NCBI RefSeq assembly: GCF_001544915.2
Contig: NZ_FCOE02000002.1
Location: 372,001 to 436,000 of the forward strand
DNA: 64,000 nucleotides
Origin: Caballeronia pedi
GTDB taxonomy: Bacteria; Pseudomonadota; Gammaproteobacteria; Burkholderiales; Burkholderiaceae
Direction: 5' to 3'
Part shown: one piece after another, positions 8,169 to 17,267 of the stretch
Position numbering within the stretch: position 1 is the stretch's first letter
Layout of the letters: the number at the start of each line of letters is the position of its first letter
Notes under the pieces: model-generated
Seen by the model: only the letters and a program-made list of their open reading frames with translations
The model's database searches: none
What the model was told of the DNA's origin: nothing
Program-made: the position numbers and the translations under genes

Positions 8169-9437
8169 ATGAAAAACGCATTCAAGCCTATCCTTGCGAT
8201 GGTGTTTGCTTTCATGTCATCGGCACATGCGGCCGACGATGCGCTCGTCGCGCGAGGCGCGTACCTCGCCAAAGCCGGCGATTGCATCGCATGCCACTCG
8301 GCGCCGCGCGGCAAGCCGCTCGCGGGCGGTTTGCCGATGATGACGCCATTGGGCGCAATTTATACGACCAATATCACGCCGGACCCCGATACCGGTATCG
8401 GCCGCTATACCGAAGAAGAATTCGCGCGTGCATTGCGTGAAGGCGTGGCGAAGGATGGCCACAATCTTTATCCGGCCATGCCTTATCCCTCGTACGCCAA
8501 AGTCAACGACGAAGACATGCATGCGCTCTACGCGTATTTCATGCACGGCGTGACGCCGGTCAGGCAGACCAATCGCGAGCCGGATATCAAATGGCCGCTC
8601 AATATGCGCTGGCCGCTGAAGCTGTGGAACGTGGTCTTTCTCGACAAGGGCGTGTATCAGAACAAGCCCGGAAAAGATGTCGCCTGGAATCGCGGCGCTT
8701 ATCTGATTCAGGGGCTCGGGCATTGCGGCTCGTGTCACACGCCGCGCGGTATCGCGTTTCAGGAAAGGGGACTGGACGAAAGCAGCAGCACGTATCTGAC
8801 GGGCGGCCTGCTCGATAACTGGTTTGCATCGAATCTGACGGGCGAACACAATACCGGACTCGGGCGCTGGTCCGAACAGGACGTCGCGACCTTTCTCAAG
8901 ACGGGCGCGAATGCGCACGCATCGGCATTCGGCTCGATGACGAGTGTCATCAACAACAGTACCCAGGAACTGACCGACGGCGATATCGCCGCGATGGCGC
9001 GTTACCTTAAATCTCTCGCCGCAGCGGGCGGGCATGGCGGTGCGCCGTATTCCTACGACCCGAAGGCGACCAGGGTTTCACTGACACGCCCTGCCGCAAC
9101 GGACTCGGGCGCACGCGTCTACACGGCGTACTGCATGCACTGCCACGGTGTGGACGGCCGTGGCTTCGCGCCGATGCTCGCGCCGCTCGCGGGCAATCCG
9201 AACGTGCTGGAAAAAGACGCGTCGTCGCTGATCAACGTGACGCTGAACGGCACCGAAGAACTCGTACTGCATGGCGTGCCCGCGCCTTACCCGATGCCGC
9301 GCTATGCGCCCGTGCTGAACGATCAGCAGATCGCCGACGTGCTGACCTTCATTCGTGGTGCGTGGAACAACAATACGCCGGCTATTCAGGTTGAGGACGT
9401 GACGAAGATGCGCAAGGCAACGCAGGCGGCACGCTGA
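8169..9437 (+). CDS. triheme cytochrome c, electron acceptor of the molybdenum hydroxylase
   Basis: A 422-residue secreted cytochrome with a signal peptide ending near AHA-AD (residues 20-23). Three heme-binding motifs are present: CIACH at 39-43, CGSCH at 186-190 and CMHCH at 322-326. This matches the cytochrome subunits of membrane-linked alcohol and aldehyde dehydrogenases and of the nicotinate-dehydrogenase type. It is the third gene of the operon and probably passes electrons from the Fe-S subunit to ubiquinone or a terminal oxidase. AGGAGG precedes the ATG. Confidence 0.93.
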   Translation: MKNAFKPILAMVFAFMSSAHAADDALVARGAYLAKAGDCIACHSAPRGKPLAGGLPMMTPLGAIYTTNITPDPDTGIGRYTEEEFARALREGVAKDGHNLYPAMPYPSYAKVNDEDMHALYAYFMHGVTPVRQTNREPDIKWPLNMRWPLKLWNVVFLDKGVYQNKPGKDVAWNRGAYLIQGLGHCGSCHTPRGIAFQERGLDESSSTYLTGGLLDNWFASNLTGEHNTGLGRWSEQDVATFLKTGANAHASAFGSMTSVINNSTQELTDGDIAAMARYLKSLAAAGGHGGAPYSYDPKATRVSLTRPAATDSGARVYTAYCMHCHGVDGRGFAPMLAPLAGNPNVLEKDASSLINVTLNGTEELVLHGVPAPYPMPRYAPVLNDQQIADVLTFIRGAWNNNTPAIQVEDVTKMRKATQAAR

Positions 9438-9448
9438 GTGACGGCCTT

Positions 9449-9718
9449 TCAGGACGCGAAATCCATGACATCCAGATGAATCGAACTGGACGGATGCGCA
9501 AGAAACTTTCGATGCACGCGCGCGCTGATGCGTTCATAGCCGTCGCTCAAGGCTTTGAGCAAACGCTCGTCGCTCGCGCCTGAGGGCGCCCAGAAGCATT
9601 GCTCCAGCGCTTTGCGGGTGATATTGCATTGAATCGCCTGCTCGCGAGAGAAAGCGACGAAGCTGACGGAGGCGCGGTCCGCGGAAATGGTGGCGTGGAT
9701 CGAGAGCTTGCTTGTCAT
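9449..9718 (-). CDS. DUF1488 family protein
   Basis: An 89-residue cytoplasmic protein of the DUF1488 type, recognised by the N-terminal strand (VSFVAFSREQAIQCNITRKA), the following LEQCFWAPSG segment and the IHLDVMDF end. The family is common in Burkholderia and has no assigned function. It converges on the cytochrome c gene with 11 bases between the stops and appears monocistronic. Confidence 0.8.
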   Translation of the reverse strand: MTSKLSIHATISADRASVSFVAFSREQAIQCNITRKALEQCFWAPSGASDERLLKALSDGYERISARVHRKFLAHPSSSIHLDVMDFAS

Positions 9719-10159
9719 GATTCGACAGAAGAAATACGGTTCGCTGGTTTTATTGTGTCAGAAATCGGTGACTTCGCGCATCTCCGATTGAGCGTGAAAC
9801 GTGCGCAAACGGTCAAAGGACGGGCGGTTGCACCCGTTGCGCGTAAGGTCATACCTTTTAATCGAACGTTCGTTCTGGTTCGCGCGACGTTAAACGATCG
9901 CTGACTACTGCGATCCCAAACTGTCGGATTCAGAATGGCCGCACCCGTCCCAACCGCCAGAGTCGGCGCGGTTATCAAGGCTTGTCCAAGAAAAATCAAA
10001 AGAAAAGCATGCTCAGGTGTACTACTCTAGGAACGATCATCCGAAGCGGCGCGGCAGACCGGTCAGGAATCGGGTCGTGCGGCGCATTCCCCGGAACTCC
10101 ACCGGCAACGCCCACCCGGCTTCTGTTGCGGCGTGCGTTGCCGCCAGCAGGAGCGGAAC
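9719..10159. other. 441-base intergenic region
   Basis: It lies between two divergently read small genes. No convincing reading frame is present. One perfect 10-base palindrome, CGAACGTTCG, occupies 9863-9872 in an AT-richer stretch and could be a repressor site. Nothing else stands out. Confidence 0.5.
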
Positions 10160-10582
10160 ATGAAGCATCCATCGTTGATGGATCCCTGGAGCCGTACCCT
10201 GGCAATGCTCGATAGCCGTTCGGGCCGCCCCCCATCGGAAGCGAACGACAGACTCGCGCTGATGACCCGTTCGCTCGTGCGCAACGTACAGAGCAAGAGC
10301 GCCTGCGTCGGACCGACCGATGGGCATTGCGTCAATATCCGCGTACTGGAGCGACTCAGCGAGTCGACGCTCGCGCTGTCCTGGCACGATCCGACCTCAT
10401 TCAACTATTCGGAACAGGTCTGGGCGCTTTGCACGGCGCGCAAGCGCGGAACCTGCGCGTTGAGCGGGCAGGCTATCCGACGCGGACAGCCGGTGTATCG
10501 GCCGCGACGTGTCGGCAGTTCGGTGCCGCTCAATAGCGGAGCGATGATTCTTGCGCTGGCACTGACGCCTTCCGAAGATTAA
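10160..10582 (+). CDS. DUF3331 domain-containing protein
   Basis: A 140-residue protein. Its second half has the DUF3331 pattern: SWHDPTSFNYSEQVW, then ARKRGTCALSGQAIRRG and a VYRP motif, with a GAMILA end. This family is nearly confined to Burkholderia and relatives; its function is unknown. The conserved cysteine and the RGxxVYRP segment suggest a small zinc-binding or nucleic-acid-related fold, which is inference. The start at 10160 follows AGGAGCGG; a GTG at 10133 is an alternative. It appears monocistronic. Confidence 0.8.
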   Translation: MKHPSLMDPWSRTLAMLDSRSGRPPSEANDRLALMTRSLVRNVQSKSACVGPTDGHCVNIRVLERLSESTLALSWHDPTSFNYSEQVWALCTARKRGTCALSGQAIRRGQPVYRPRRVGSSVPLNSGAMILALALTPSED

Positions 10583-10941
10583 TCGGAGTTCGTTTCCGAC
10601 CGATCGATCGTTGACTCGCATGACGCGTGTGCAAATGTACGCGCGTCACGCGTTTGCGCGCCCGCTGAAAATGTCTTTATCCGCGGCCATCCGAATCGTC
10701 TGATGAGCGGCCATGTCATGGAAGCGCGCGGATAAACAAGCTTATGGTATGCGCCGTTAAAGAATTCAAAGCTGCCGGACTTATTCTTTTTAACAAGAGT
10801 ACTTAGCATTGACGTTATCCATATAAGATCTGCGTGTGGCGCAGACCGGCGCCGATACCGACTCATTAGACAAACGCTTTGCGGCCCGCATGCGGGGTCT
10901 TTGCGCCGTGCGGATTTCTGCAGATTGATATGGGAGGACGA
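10583..10941. other. 359-base intergenic region upstream of the H-NS-like gene
   Basis: Clearly AT-richer than its surroundings between about 10740 and 10830, as expected for the promoter of a nucleoid-protein gene. A TTGACG at 10809-10814 resembles a -35 box, but no good -10 box sits at the right distance. No gene seen. Confidence 0.45.
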
Positions 10942-11448
10942 ATGGCCACATTGGCGCAACTTGAGAGCCAGATTCAGAAATTGCAGCGCCGCGCGGATGC
11001 ATTGCGGGAAAGAAAATCGGCAGAGGTGATCGCCAGGATCCGGGAAATGATGGAGGAATTCGGCCTTACCATCGCCGATCTCGCAAAAGCCGGGCTGGGA
11101 GCGGAGAAAAAACGCGGCCGTCCCGCTGGATCAAGGAATGTTTCAGGCTCGAAGAAAGGAGCGGCCAAGTCGAAGCTGCCGCCGAAATATCGCGACCCGG
11201 TATCAGGCGCCACGTGGAGCGGCCATGCGCGTCCGCCAGCCTGGATCAAGAACGTGCTGGACCGCAGCGTGTATTTGATCGATGGCGCTCCGAGTCAAAT
11301 TGAAATAAAGGAAGCGCCTCGAAGGGCACGTGTAGCTTCGGCATCGCGCGTTGGGGGCGGGGAGAGTGCGAACGGGATCGCTAGTGAGACTGGTCAGACG
11401 GTGGCAAAGAAATCAGGCCGCAAGAGCGCGCAGAGCGTGGCGGCCTGA
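10942..11448 (+). CDS. H-NS family nucleoid-associated protein with long C-terminal tail
   Basis: A 168-residue protein. The N-terminal coiled-coil oligomerisation region (residues 1-50, QIQKLQRRADALRERKSAEV) precedes a basic linker with an AT-hook-like KKRGRPAGS. The C-terminal DNA-binding motif is KYRDPVSGATWSGHARPPAW. Typical Burkholderia H-NS proteins are about 100 residues and end near this motif; here another 60 residues follow, rich in Ala, Ser, Lys and Arg. Such proteins silence AT-rich or horizontally acquired DNA. The start at 10942 follows GGGAGG. The tail may alter DNA binding; its role is unknown. Confidence 0.88.
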   Translation: MATLAQLESQIQKLQRRADALRERKSAEVIARIREMMEEFGLTIADLAKAGLGAEKKRGRPAGSRNVSGSKKGAAKSKLPPKYRDPVSGATWSGHARPPAWIKNVLDRSVYLIDGAPSQIEIKEAPRRARVASASRVGGGESANGIASETGQTVAKKSGRKSAQSVAA

Positions 11449-11465
11449 AACGCACGCGCTTTGCT

Positions 11466-12926
11466 TTAGCCTCTGTCGAGCAACGGACTGCACACGCTCG
11501 AAAAACCGCTCGCGCGATCATAAGCGAGGCCAATCTGCAGCACGCCCAAGTCTCTCTGCGTCGGGCCGATGATCTGCAGTCCAGCCGGAAAACCATCCGG
11601 GCCAAAGCCAGCCGGAGCGCTCAATGCGGGCAGCGGGGCCATCGTCGCGGGAACGACGGTTTCCATCCAGCGGTGATAGGTATCCATCGCGCGGCCGTCG
11701 ATGGCATGAGGCCAGTCGAGTTCCGCATCGAATGGAAAGACCTGAGCCGAAGGCAAGACGAGATAGTCGAAGCGATCGAAAAGCGCATTGATCGCCTGAT
11801 ACCATGCCGTGCGATCGCGAACCGCACGCGAGACATCTTCGCCCGTTAGCTTCAATCCTCGCTCTATTTCCCATATCGCTTCGGGCTTGAGCAATTTACG
11901 TTTCGCAGTGTCACGATAGAGCGGCGCGTTGGTGCCGGAGAAAGTGAGGCTGCGCAAATCGATCCACGCATTCCACAGACGATCGAGGTCGAAGTCCACT
12001 TCGGCGGGCTCGACGATGCAACCCGCTGTTTCGAAGTGGCGCAGCGCCGAGATATACGTGTCCATCAAACCCGCTTCGGTCGGCAGGCGTCCGTTCAGAT
12101 CGCCGAGCCAGCCGATACGCGTGCCGCGCAGATCGCACTCGAGCGCGTTGGCGAAATCAGCAGGGTTATCGCTTCTGCGCGATAGCGGCGCACGCGCATC
12201 GAAGCCCGCCTGCACGGACAACAGCAAGCCGAGATCGGGAATGTTCCGCGCGATCGGACCCACTACGCTGAACTGCTGAAAGAACACGTCGTCGCTGGGC
12301 GCATAGGGCACGCAACCCGGTGTGGTGCGAAAACCGAAGACGTTGTTGAATGCGGCGGGCGTGCGCAACGAGCCCATCATGTCCGAGCCATCCGCGCACG
12401 GCAGCATACGCAGCGCGACCGACACCGCCGCGCCGCCGCTGCTGCCGCCTGCCGAGCGCGACTGATCGAATGCATTGCGTGTCGTGCCATAGACCGGGTT
12501 ATATGTGTGGCCGCCCAGACCGAACTCGGGCGAATTCGTGCGGCCGATGAATATTGCGCCCGCACGGCGCATGCGTTCGAAGACGATCGCATCGACCTGA
12601 GTGATTTCTCCAGCATAGATAGGCGATCCCTTCGTCGTGACCATGCCGGCGACGGGCAGGATATCCTTGGGCGCTTGCGGAAAGCCGTGCAAAGGGCCGA
12701 GGCTTTCGCCTTTCGATAGCTGTGCATCGCGTTCAGCGGCGAGAGAAAGCACTGCATCGCGGTTTTGCATCGCGACGATCGCATTCACCGCCGGATTGAT
12801 GGCATCGATGTGCGCGAGATAGGCGTTCATCACTTCGACGCACGATATGTCGCGCGCGTGAATGGCACGAGAAAGCGCGACGGCGTCGAGCGAAACGATA
12901 TCGTTATTGTGCGAAGAGGCGGTCAT
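11466..12926 (-). CDS. amidase (amidase-signature family)
   Basis: A 486-residue amidase-signature enzyme. The Ser-cisSer-Lys triad is visible: the lysine in APKD (near residue 87), the serine of the SAGGSSGGAA loop, and the nucleophile in GSDMMGSLR. Most family members have GTDTGGS where this protein has GSDMMGS, a variant shared by one branch of bacterial amidases. It probably hydrolyses a carboxamide to acid and ammonia in the cytoplasm. It is the last gene of a leftward run; its start lies 24 bases after the stop of the luciferase-like monooxygenase. The ribosome-binding site is weak, so coupled translation is likely. Confidence 0.9.
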   Translation of the reverse strand: MTASSHNNDIVSLDAVALSRAIHARDISCVEVMNAYLAHIDAINPAVNAIVAMQNRDAVLSLAAERDAQLSKGESLGPLHGFPQAPKDILPVAGMVTTKGSPIYAGEITQVDAIVFERMRRAGAIFIGRTNSPEFGLGGHTYNPVYGTTRNAFDQSRSAGGSSGGAAVSVALRMLPCADGSDMMGSLRTPAAFNNVFGFRTTPGCVPYAPSDDVFFQQFSVVGPIARNIPDLGLLLSVQAGFDARAPLSRRSDNPADFANALECDLRGTRIGWLGDLNGRLPTEAGLMDTYISALRHFETAGCIVEPAEVDFDLDRLWNAWIDLRSLTFSGTNAPLYRDTAKRKLLKPEAIWEIERGLKLTGEDVSRAVRDRTAWYQAINALFDRFDYLVLPSAQVFPFDAELDWPHAIDGRAMDTYHRWMETVVPATMAPLPALSAPAGFGPDGFPAGLQIIGPTQRDLGVLQIGLAYDRASGFSSVCSPLLDRG

Positions 12927-12950
12927 GGTCTTGTGAATGAGCGAACTGAT

Positions 12951-13910
12951 TCAGCGATGAAATTCGGGAAGCACATGTGCGGCGACTTCTTCGATGATAT
13001 CGCGCGCGGCCCGCCGTTCCGATGTGATGTTGAGCGTGACATGATGCGTGCCGCTTTCGCGCATATCATGCAAGACTTCGATGAGCGCACGGCGTCCCAT
13101 ACGATAGCCGAGCGCAATATCGCTTGCAGGTTCGTCGACATCCTTGCTGAGATCGAGCCGCATGGCCACGCCGAAACCGCGAAATGCGCCGGACGCCGCG
13201 CGTTCGACCGCCGCGCGCCACATGCTGTAGCGGCCGCGTTGCGCCTGCGGCTCGCGATGGTAAGTCATCCAGCCGAGCGAATGTCGCGCGATCCAGTCGA
13301 CGCTCTGGCCGCCCGAACCCACGGCAAGCATGGGTATGGACGCATGCTGGCGCGGCAACAGATAGAACTCGGGCGCGCCTTCAGGCGCGCTATCGGGAAT
13401 CACGCGCGAGGGCAACGTGACGGCCGCCGCGAGCGTGTCCCAATGCTCGCGATACAGATCGCGCCGCGCATCGGGATCGCGCCCGAACGCGGCATATTCA
13501 GGCGGCCGATCGCCCGAGCCGAGACCGAGAATGAAACGTCCCTGAGACAGCGCGGCGATGGAGATCGCGCCCTTCGCAACATGAAGCGGGTGTCTGAGCG
13601 TCGATACGATCGCGCCGCTGATGAGCGCGATGCGTTCCGTATTCGATGCAAGCGCGCCGAGCAGCACCCAGGGATCGAGATGTCCGACCGGATCGGGATA
13701 GTCGATGCTGTTGAGCGGCACATCGCGGACCCAGAGCGCGCGAAAGCCGAGTCGATCGGCGAGTCGCGCGATCGCGATTTGTTCATTGAAATCGACGACG
13801 CTCTGATTGTCGCCCGTAATCGGCAATGTTATGCCGATGGTTAGCTTGCCTTCTGCAAACACGGTATTCGCGATGGAAGGCGCAGCCGGAGTGTTATCGC
13901 TTGCAGTCAT
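12951..13910 (-). CDS. LLM-class flavin-dependent oxidoreductase
   Basis: A 319-residue luciferase-like monooxygenase. The TIM-barrel start ([19 protein letters not shown]), the [11 protein letters not shown] segment and the [18 protein letters not shown] flavin-site region identify the family. Such enzymes use FMNH2 and oxygen to oxidise organic substrates. The start at 13910 (MTASDNTP) overlaps the end of mnmD by 17 bases, which implies coupled translation; the frame stays open far upstream, but that part encodes only atypical basic sequence. Its downstream partner is an amidase, so the two may act on one N-containing compound, although the upstream operon genes are housekeeping. Confidence 0.85.
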   Translation of the reverse strand: MTASDNTPAAPSIANTVFAEGKLTIGITLPITGDNQSVVDFNEQIAIARLADRLGFRALWVRDVPLNSIDYPDPVGHLDPWVLLGALASNTERIALISGAIVSTLRHPLHVAKGAISIAALSQGRFILGLGSGDRPPEYAAFGRDPDARRDLYREHWDTLAAAVTLPSRVIPDSAPEGAPEFYLLPRQHASIPMLAVGSGGQSVDWIARHSLGWMTYHREPQAQRGRYSMWRAAVERAASGAFRGFGVAMRLDLSKDVDEPASDIALGYRMGRRALIEVLHDMRESGTHHVTLNITSERRAARDIIEEVAAHVLPEFHR

Positions 13911-14625
13911 GACGTTTGCCGATGAGCATGGCGCGTTTGCCGCCGAATCCCCGGACCTTGCGGTATTCGAATCCGCTTTCCCTGAGCGCGCGTTTGACAT
14001 TGCCCGCGCTGGTATAAGTGGCGAACGTCGCATCGTCTCTGGCGATGCGTGCGAGCGACGCGAAGATGCCAGGCGTCCACATGTCGGGGTTTCTGGCCGG
14101 CGCAAAGCCATCGAGATAGATCGCGTCCGCTGCGATGCCTTCTTCGGCGAGATGAGACAGGCGATCGGTCGCATCACCGAGAACGAGTGTCAGGGTGAGC
14201 GCACCAGCATCGAATGCGAGCCGATGCATGCCCGGTTCGAGAGGTGGCCATGCTGACGCGAGTGCATCGGCGAGCGGCACGATAGCGTCGTCGTCGAGAA
14301 TCGCGGCGTGTGCAGTACGCAGATCTTGCGCGCTGAACGGATGCTTTTCTATCGACACGAATTCCAGTGTCCGCGCGCGATGCGCGTCGTCTCGCCACGC
14401 CGCCCATGTCGCAAGGAAATTCACGCCCATGCCGAAACCGGTTTCGAGCACGGTGAACCGCGTGCGTGAGCGCCAGCGCTCGGGCAGGCCGTTGCCGTTC
14501 AGAAAGACGTGGCGCGCCTGAGCGAGCGCACCCGCCGCGCTGTGATAGATATCGTCGTGTCGCGGCGAGTACGGCGTTCCATCGTCGCGAAACACGAGCG
14601 GCGCCGAGATGAGCGGCTCATCCAT
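13894..14625 (-). CDS. mnmD: tRNA (5-methylaminomethyl-2-thiouridine)(34)-methyltransferase MnmD, stand-alone
   Basis: A 243-residue SAM-dependent methyltransferase. The SAM loop is [12 protein letters not shown] and the conserved family motif is [14 protein letters not shown]. MnmD makes the last methylation of mnm5s2U at the wobble position of several tRNAs. In E. coli this domain is fused to an FAD oxidoreductase in MnmC; here the protein ends after the methyltransferase domain, and no oxidoreductase gene is adjacent. It starts 3 bases after the stop of yceH and overlaps the monooxygenase gene by 17 bases, so the three are one operon. Confidence 0.9.
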   Translation of the reverse strand: MDEPLISAPLVFRDDGTPYSPRHDDIYHSAAGALAQARHVFLNGNGLPERWRSRTRFTVLETGFGMGVNFLATWAAWRDDAHRARTLEFVSIEKHPFSAQDLRTAHAAILDDDAIVPLADALASAWPPLEPGMHRLAFDAGALTLTLVLGDATDRLSHLAEEGIAADAIYLDGFAPARNPDMWTPGIFASLARIARDDATFATYTSAGNVKRALRESGFEYRKVRGFGGKRAMLIGKRHDCKR

Positions 14626-14628
14626 GAT

Positions 14629-15336
14629 TCAGGCATCGGACGACGATTCATCGAATGTCATGCCCAGTTCGCTCGCCATGCGCCGGACCATTGCGCGCAA
14701 TTGCGTGACTTCGTGGGCAAGACGCTTCTGCTCGGATTTCAATGCTTCGAATTCGGAAAGCGAAAAGGATTCGCCGCCTGGCGACTCGCGAAGCGGGACG
14801 TCGCTAACGCTCACTTCGCCGCAAAGCAGATGCGCCCAGCGGCTTTCGCGCTCGCCGGGCGTGCGCGACAGTTTCACGACGCGCGGCGGATCATTGGCGG
14901 CGAGTTCGTCGAGAAAGCTTTCGACCGATGATATGTCCGCAAACGAATGCAGCCTCGCGCTGTTCGCGCGCAATTCCGCCGCCGTCTGCGGACCGCGCAG
15001 GAACAGCGTCGCGAGCAATGCAACCGACTGACTCGGCACGCCGAGCACGCGATTCACGTTATGCTCGAAGCGCGGCACGCGGCTGCTGCTTCCTTCGATG
15101 ATCAGGCTCAGGCGCTTCAGGCCATCGATGGTGGTCAGCACTTCGTCCTCGCTGACATTCATCACGGGCGAGCGCGCCGTCTTCTGATTGCAGCCGGAGG
15201 TAAGGGAATTCAGCGAAAGAGGATACGTGTCCGGCACGGTATGCTGTTTCTCGACGAGGACGCCGAGCACGCGGGCCTCCAGCGGTGTGAGTTCGCGTAG
15301 CGGGGGACGGGGCGAGGTTGCGGACGGCGTGTTCAT
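14629..15336 (-). CDS. yceH: YceH family protein (DUF480)
   Basis: A 235-residue protein of the YceH/DUF480 family. The diagnostic N-terminus is LTPLEARVLGVLVEKQ, followed by TYPLSLNSLTSGCNQKTAR and the RVPRFEHN segment. The fold is two winged helices, and the family is widespread in proteobacteria without a settled function. A coiled-coil-like C-terminus (LSEFEALKSEQKRLAHEV) follows. It is the first gene of a leftward operon with mnmD, a flavin monooxygenase and an amidase. Confidence 0.92.
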   Translation of the reverse strand: MNTPSATSPRPPLRELTPLEARVLGVLVEKQHTVPDTYPLSLNSLTSGCNQKTARSPVMNVSEDEVLTTIDGLKRLSLIIEGSSSRVPRFEHNVNRVLGVPSQSVALLATLFLRGPQTAAELRANSARLHSFADISSVESFLDELAANDPPRVVKLSRTPGERESRWAHLLCGEVSVSDVPLRESPGGESFSLSEFEALKSEQKRLAHEVTQLRAMVRRMASELGMTFDESSSDA

Positions 15337-15734
15337 AGGCGTGAGAAACGTGCTGTAAGACGCCTATCATACCGGCGGCGCGGGGCTTGCCGATATTTTG
15401 CGCACCGTCATGCAGCATCCGACAAAGAAAAGCGCGCGCCGTTTTGGTGCATCGGTATGACAAGGCGCGGTTAGCACTAAGCTTCATCAAGGAGGCGAAC
15501 CATTTAGAACATTGGCATTGAAGTTGCTTTTGGTCGTTTGGCACTGGGCTGCCCGCGCAATCGATGCTTTCACGGGAAAGGTGAAAGAGCATCGCGCTTC
15601 GAGGTTGCCTAACGATGTATCGGCATGATTGGATACATCGCGTCTTTCGGGCTATTCAAGCGTCTTGCGAGTGCAACCAGAAACAGAGCGAAGGGGAATC
15701 GCCACCCTATGCACTTCATATTGGAAGACCGGCT
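15337..15734. other. 398-base intergenic region between yceH and the ATP-grasp operon
   Basis: A divergent promoter region. The side facing the ATP-grasp operon holds a sigma-54-like promoter at 15513-15527 (listed separately). No coding frame with a credible start is present, although the ATP-grasp frame is open back to 15615. Confidence 0.6.
15513..15527 (+). promoter_or_regulatory. candidate sigma-54 promoter (TGGCAT-N5-TTGC)
   Basis: TGGCATTGAAGTTGC has GG and GC spaced by ten bases and matches the TGGCAC-N5-TTGC consensus at nine of ten fixed positions. It would give a transcript starting near 15539 with a leader of about 195 bases before the ATP-grasp gene. No activator gene is next to it. 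Confidence 0.45.
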
Positions 15735-17207
15735 ATGACGCAAGCATTCTTCAACGAGATGTTCGAGCGCAGTGATCTTGAGGCGCACGGCGTGCCGGCG
15801 GCGGCATTTCGCGGCGTCGGCGATCCACGCACGCATTACCGCGATTTCATGGTCTGGCTCGCCGCGCAAAGCGAGCAGCAGATCGACATCAAGCGTGCAC
15901 AGGCGGACCTCAACTTCAGACGCGTCGGCATAACATTCGCGGTGTACGGTACCAGCGATCTTCCGGGCATCATTCCGGAGCGCACGATTCCCTTCGACGT
16001 CATTCCGCGCATCTTTCCGGCCGACGAATGGCGCGCGTTGGAACGCGGTCTGCGGCAACGCGTGAACGCGCTCAATCGCTTCATCCACGATATCTATCAC
16101 GAGCAGGACATCATTCGCGCGGGCATCATTCCCGAGGCGCAAATTCTCGGCAACGCGCAATATCGTCCGCAAATGCGGGGCGTGAGCGTCGCGCGCGATA
16201 TCTATGCGCATATCGCGGGCATCGATATCGTGCGTGCCGGACAGGGCGAGTTCTATGTGCTGGAGGATAACTTGCGCGTGCCATCGGGCGTTTCGTACAT
16301 GCTCGAAAACCGCAAGATGATGATGCGCCTCTTTCCCGATCTGTTCGCGCGCAATCGCGTCGCGCCGGTCGCGCATTATCCTGACTTGCTGCTCGATACC
16401 TTGCGCGCGGCCGCGCCCGCTTCGGTGGAAAACCCGACCATCGTCGTCATGACGCCGGGCATGTATAACTCGGCTTATTTCGAGCACGCGTTTCTCGCGC
16501 AGCAGATGGGCGTCGAGCTCGTCGAAGGACAGGATTGCTTCGTCGAGAACGATTATCTGTATATGCGCACGACGCAGGGGCCGCAGCGTGTCGATGTGAT
16601 CTATCGCCGCATCGACGACGATTTCCTCGATCCGGACGTGTTCCGCGCCGACTCGGCGCTCGGCGTGCCCGGTTTGATCGGCGCGTATCGCGCGGGCAAT
16701 GTCTCGCTGTGCAATGCGGTGGGCACGGGCATCGCGGACGATAAATCGATCTATCCCTACGTGCCGGACATGGTGCGTTTCTATCTCGGCGAAGAGCCGA
16801 TTCTCAACAACGTGCCGACGTGGATGTGCCGCAAGCCCGACGATCTCGCCTATGTGCTCGATCATCTGCCCGAACTCGTCGTGAAGGAAACGCATGGCGC
16901 GGGCGGTTACGGCATGCTGGTCGGTCCGGCGTCGACCGCCGCGCAGATCGCGGAATTTCGCGCGGTGCTCGAGGCGCATCCGGAGAAATACATCGCGCAG
17001 CCGACGCTTGCGCTGTCCACGTGTCCGACTTATGTGGAAGCGGGCATAGCGCCACGTCATATCGATCTGCGCCCATTCGTGCTGTCGGGCACCGAAGTGC
17101 GCATGGTGCCGGGCGGTCTGACGCGCGTCGCGTTGCGAGAGGGTTCGCTCGTCGTGAATTCGTCGCAAGGCGGCGGCACGAAGGATACGTGGGTGTTGGA
17201 ACGCTAG
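15735..17207 (+). CDS. circularly permuted type 2 ATP-grasp protein
   Basis: A 490-residue protein of the circularly permuted ATP-grasp 2 family (formerly DUF404/DUF407). Typical segments are FNEMFERSDLEAHGVP, FDVIPRIFPADEWRALERGL, the DNLRVPSGVSYMLENR block and the C-terminal VNSSQGGGTKDTWVL. ATP-grasp enzymes join a carboxylate to an amine through an acyl-phosphate; this branch is predicted to be an amidoligase or peptide ligase, but no product is known. The start at 15735 follows GGAAG. An alpha-E protein starts 60 bases downstream. Together they match, as separate genes, the two halves of the fused protein encoded at 23006-25615. Confidence 0.92.
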   Translation: MTQAFFNEMFERSDLEAHGVPAAAFRGVGDPRTHYRDFMVWLAAQSEQQIDIKRAQADLNFRRVGITFAVYGTSDLPGIIPERTIPFDVIPRIFPADEWRALERGLRQRVNALNRFIHDIYHEQDIIRAGIIPEAQILGNAQYRPQMRGVSVARDIYAHIAGIDIVRAGQGEFYVLEDNLRVPSGVSYMLENRKMMMRLFPDLFARNRVAPVAHYPDLLLDTLRAAAPASVENPTIVVMTPGMYNSAYFEHAFLAQQMGVELVEGQDCFVENDYLYMRTTQGPQRVDVIYRRIDDDFLDPDVFRADSALGVPGLIGAYRAGNVSLCNAVGTGIADDKSIYPYVPDMVRFYLGEEPILNNVPTWMCRKPDDLAYVLDHLPELVVKETHGAGGYGMLVGPASTAAQIAEFRAVLEAHPEKYIAQPTLALSTCPTYVEAGIAPRHIDLRPFVLSGTEVRMVPGGLTRVALREGSLVVNSSQGGGTKDTWVLER

Positions 17208-17267
17208 GGAACACTCCTGAAGAAAGCGCCGAGCCACCAAAGACAACGATAAACAAACGGGAACACC

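Noticed and set aside
10809-10837. Possible promoter with TTGACG before the H-NS-like gene
   Set aside because: No acceptable -10 box at 16-18 bases, so only the AT-rich region was noted.
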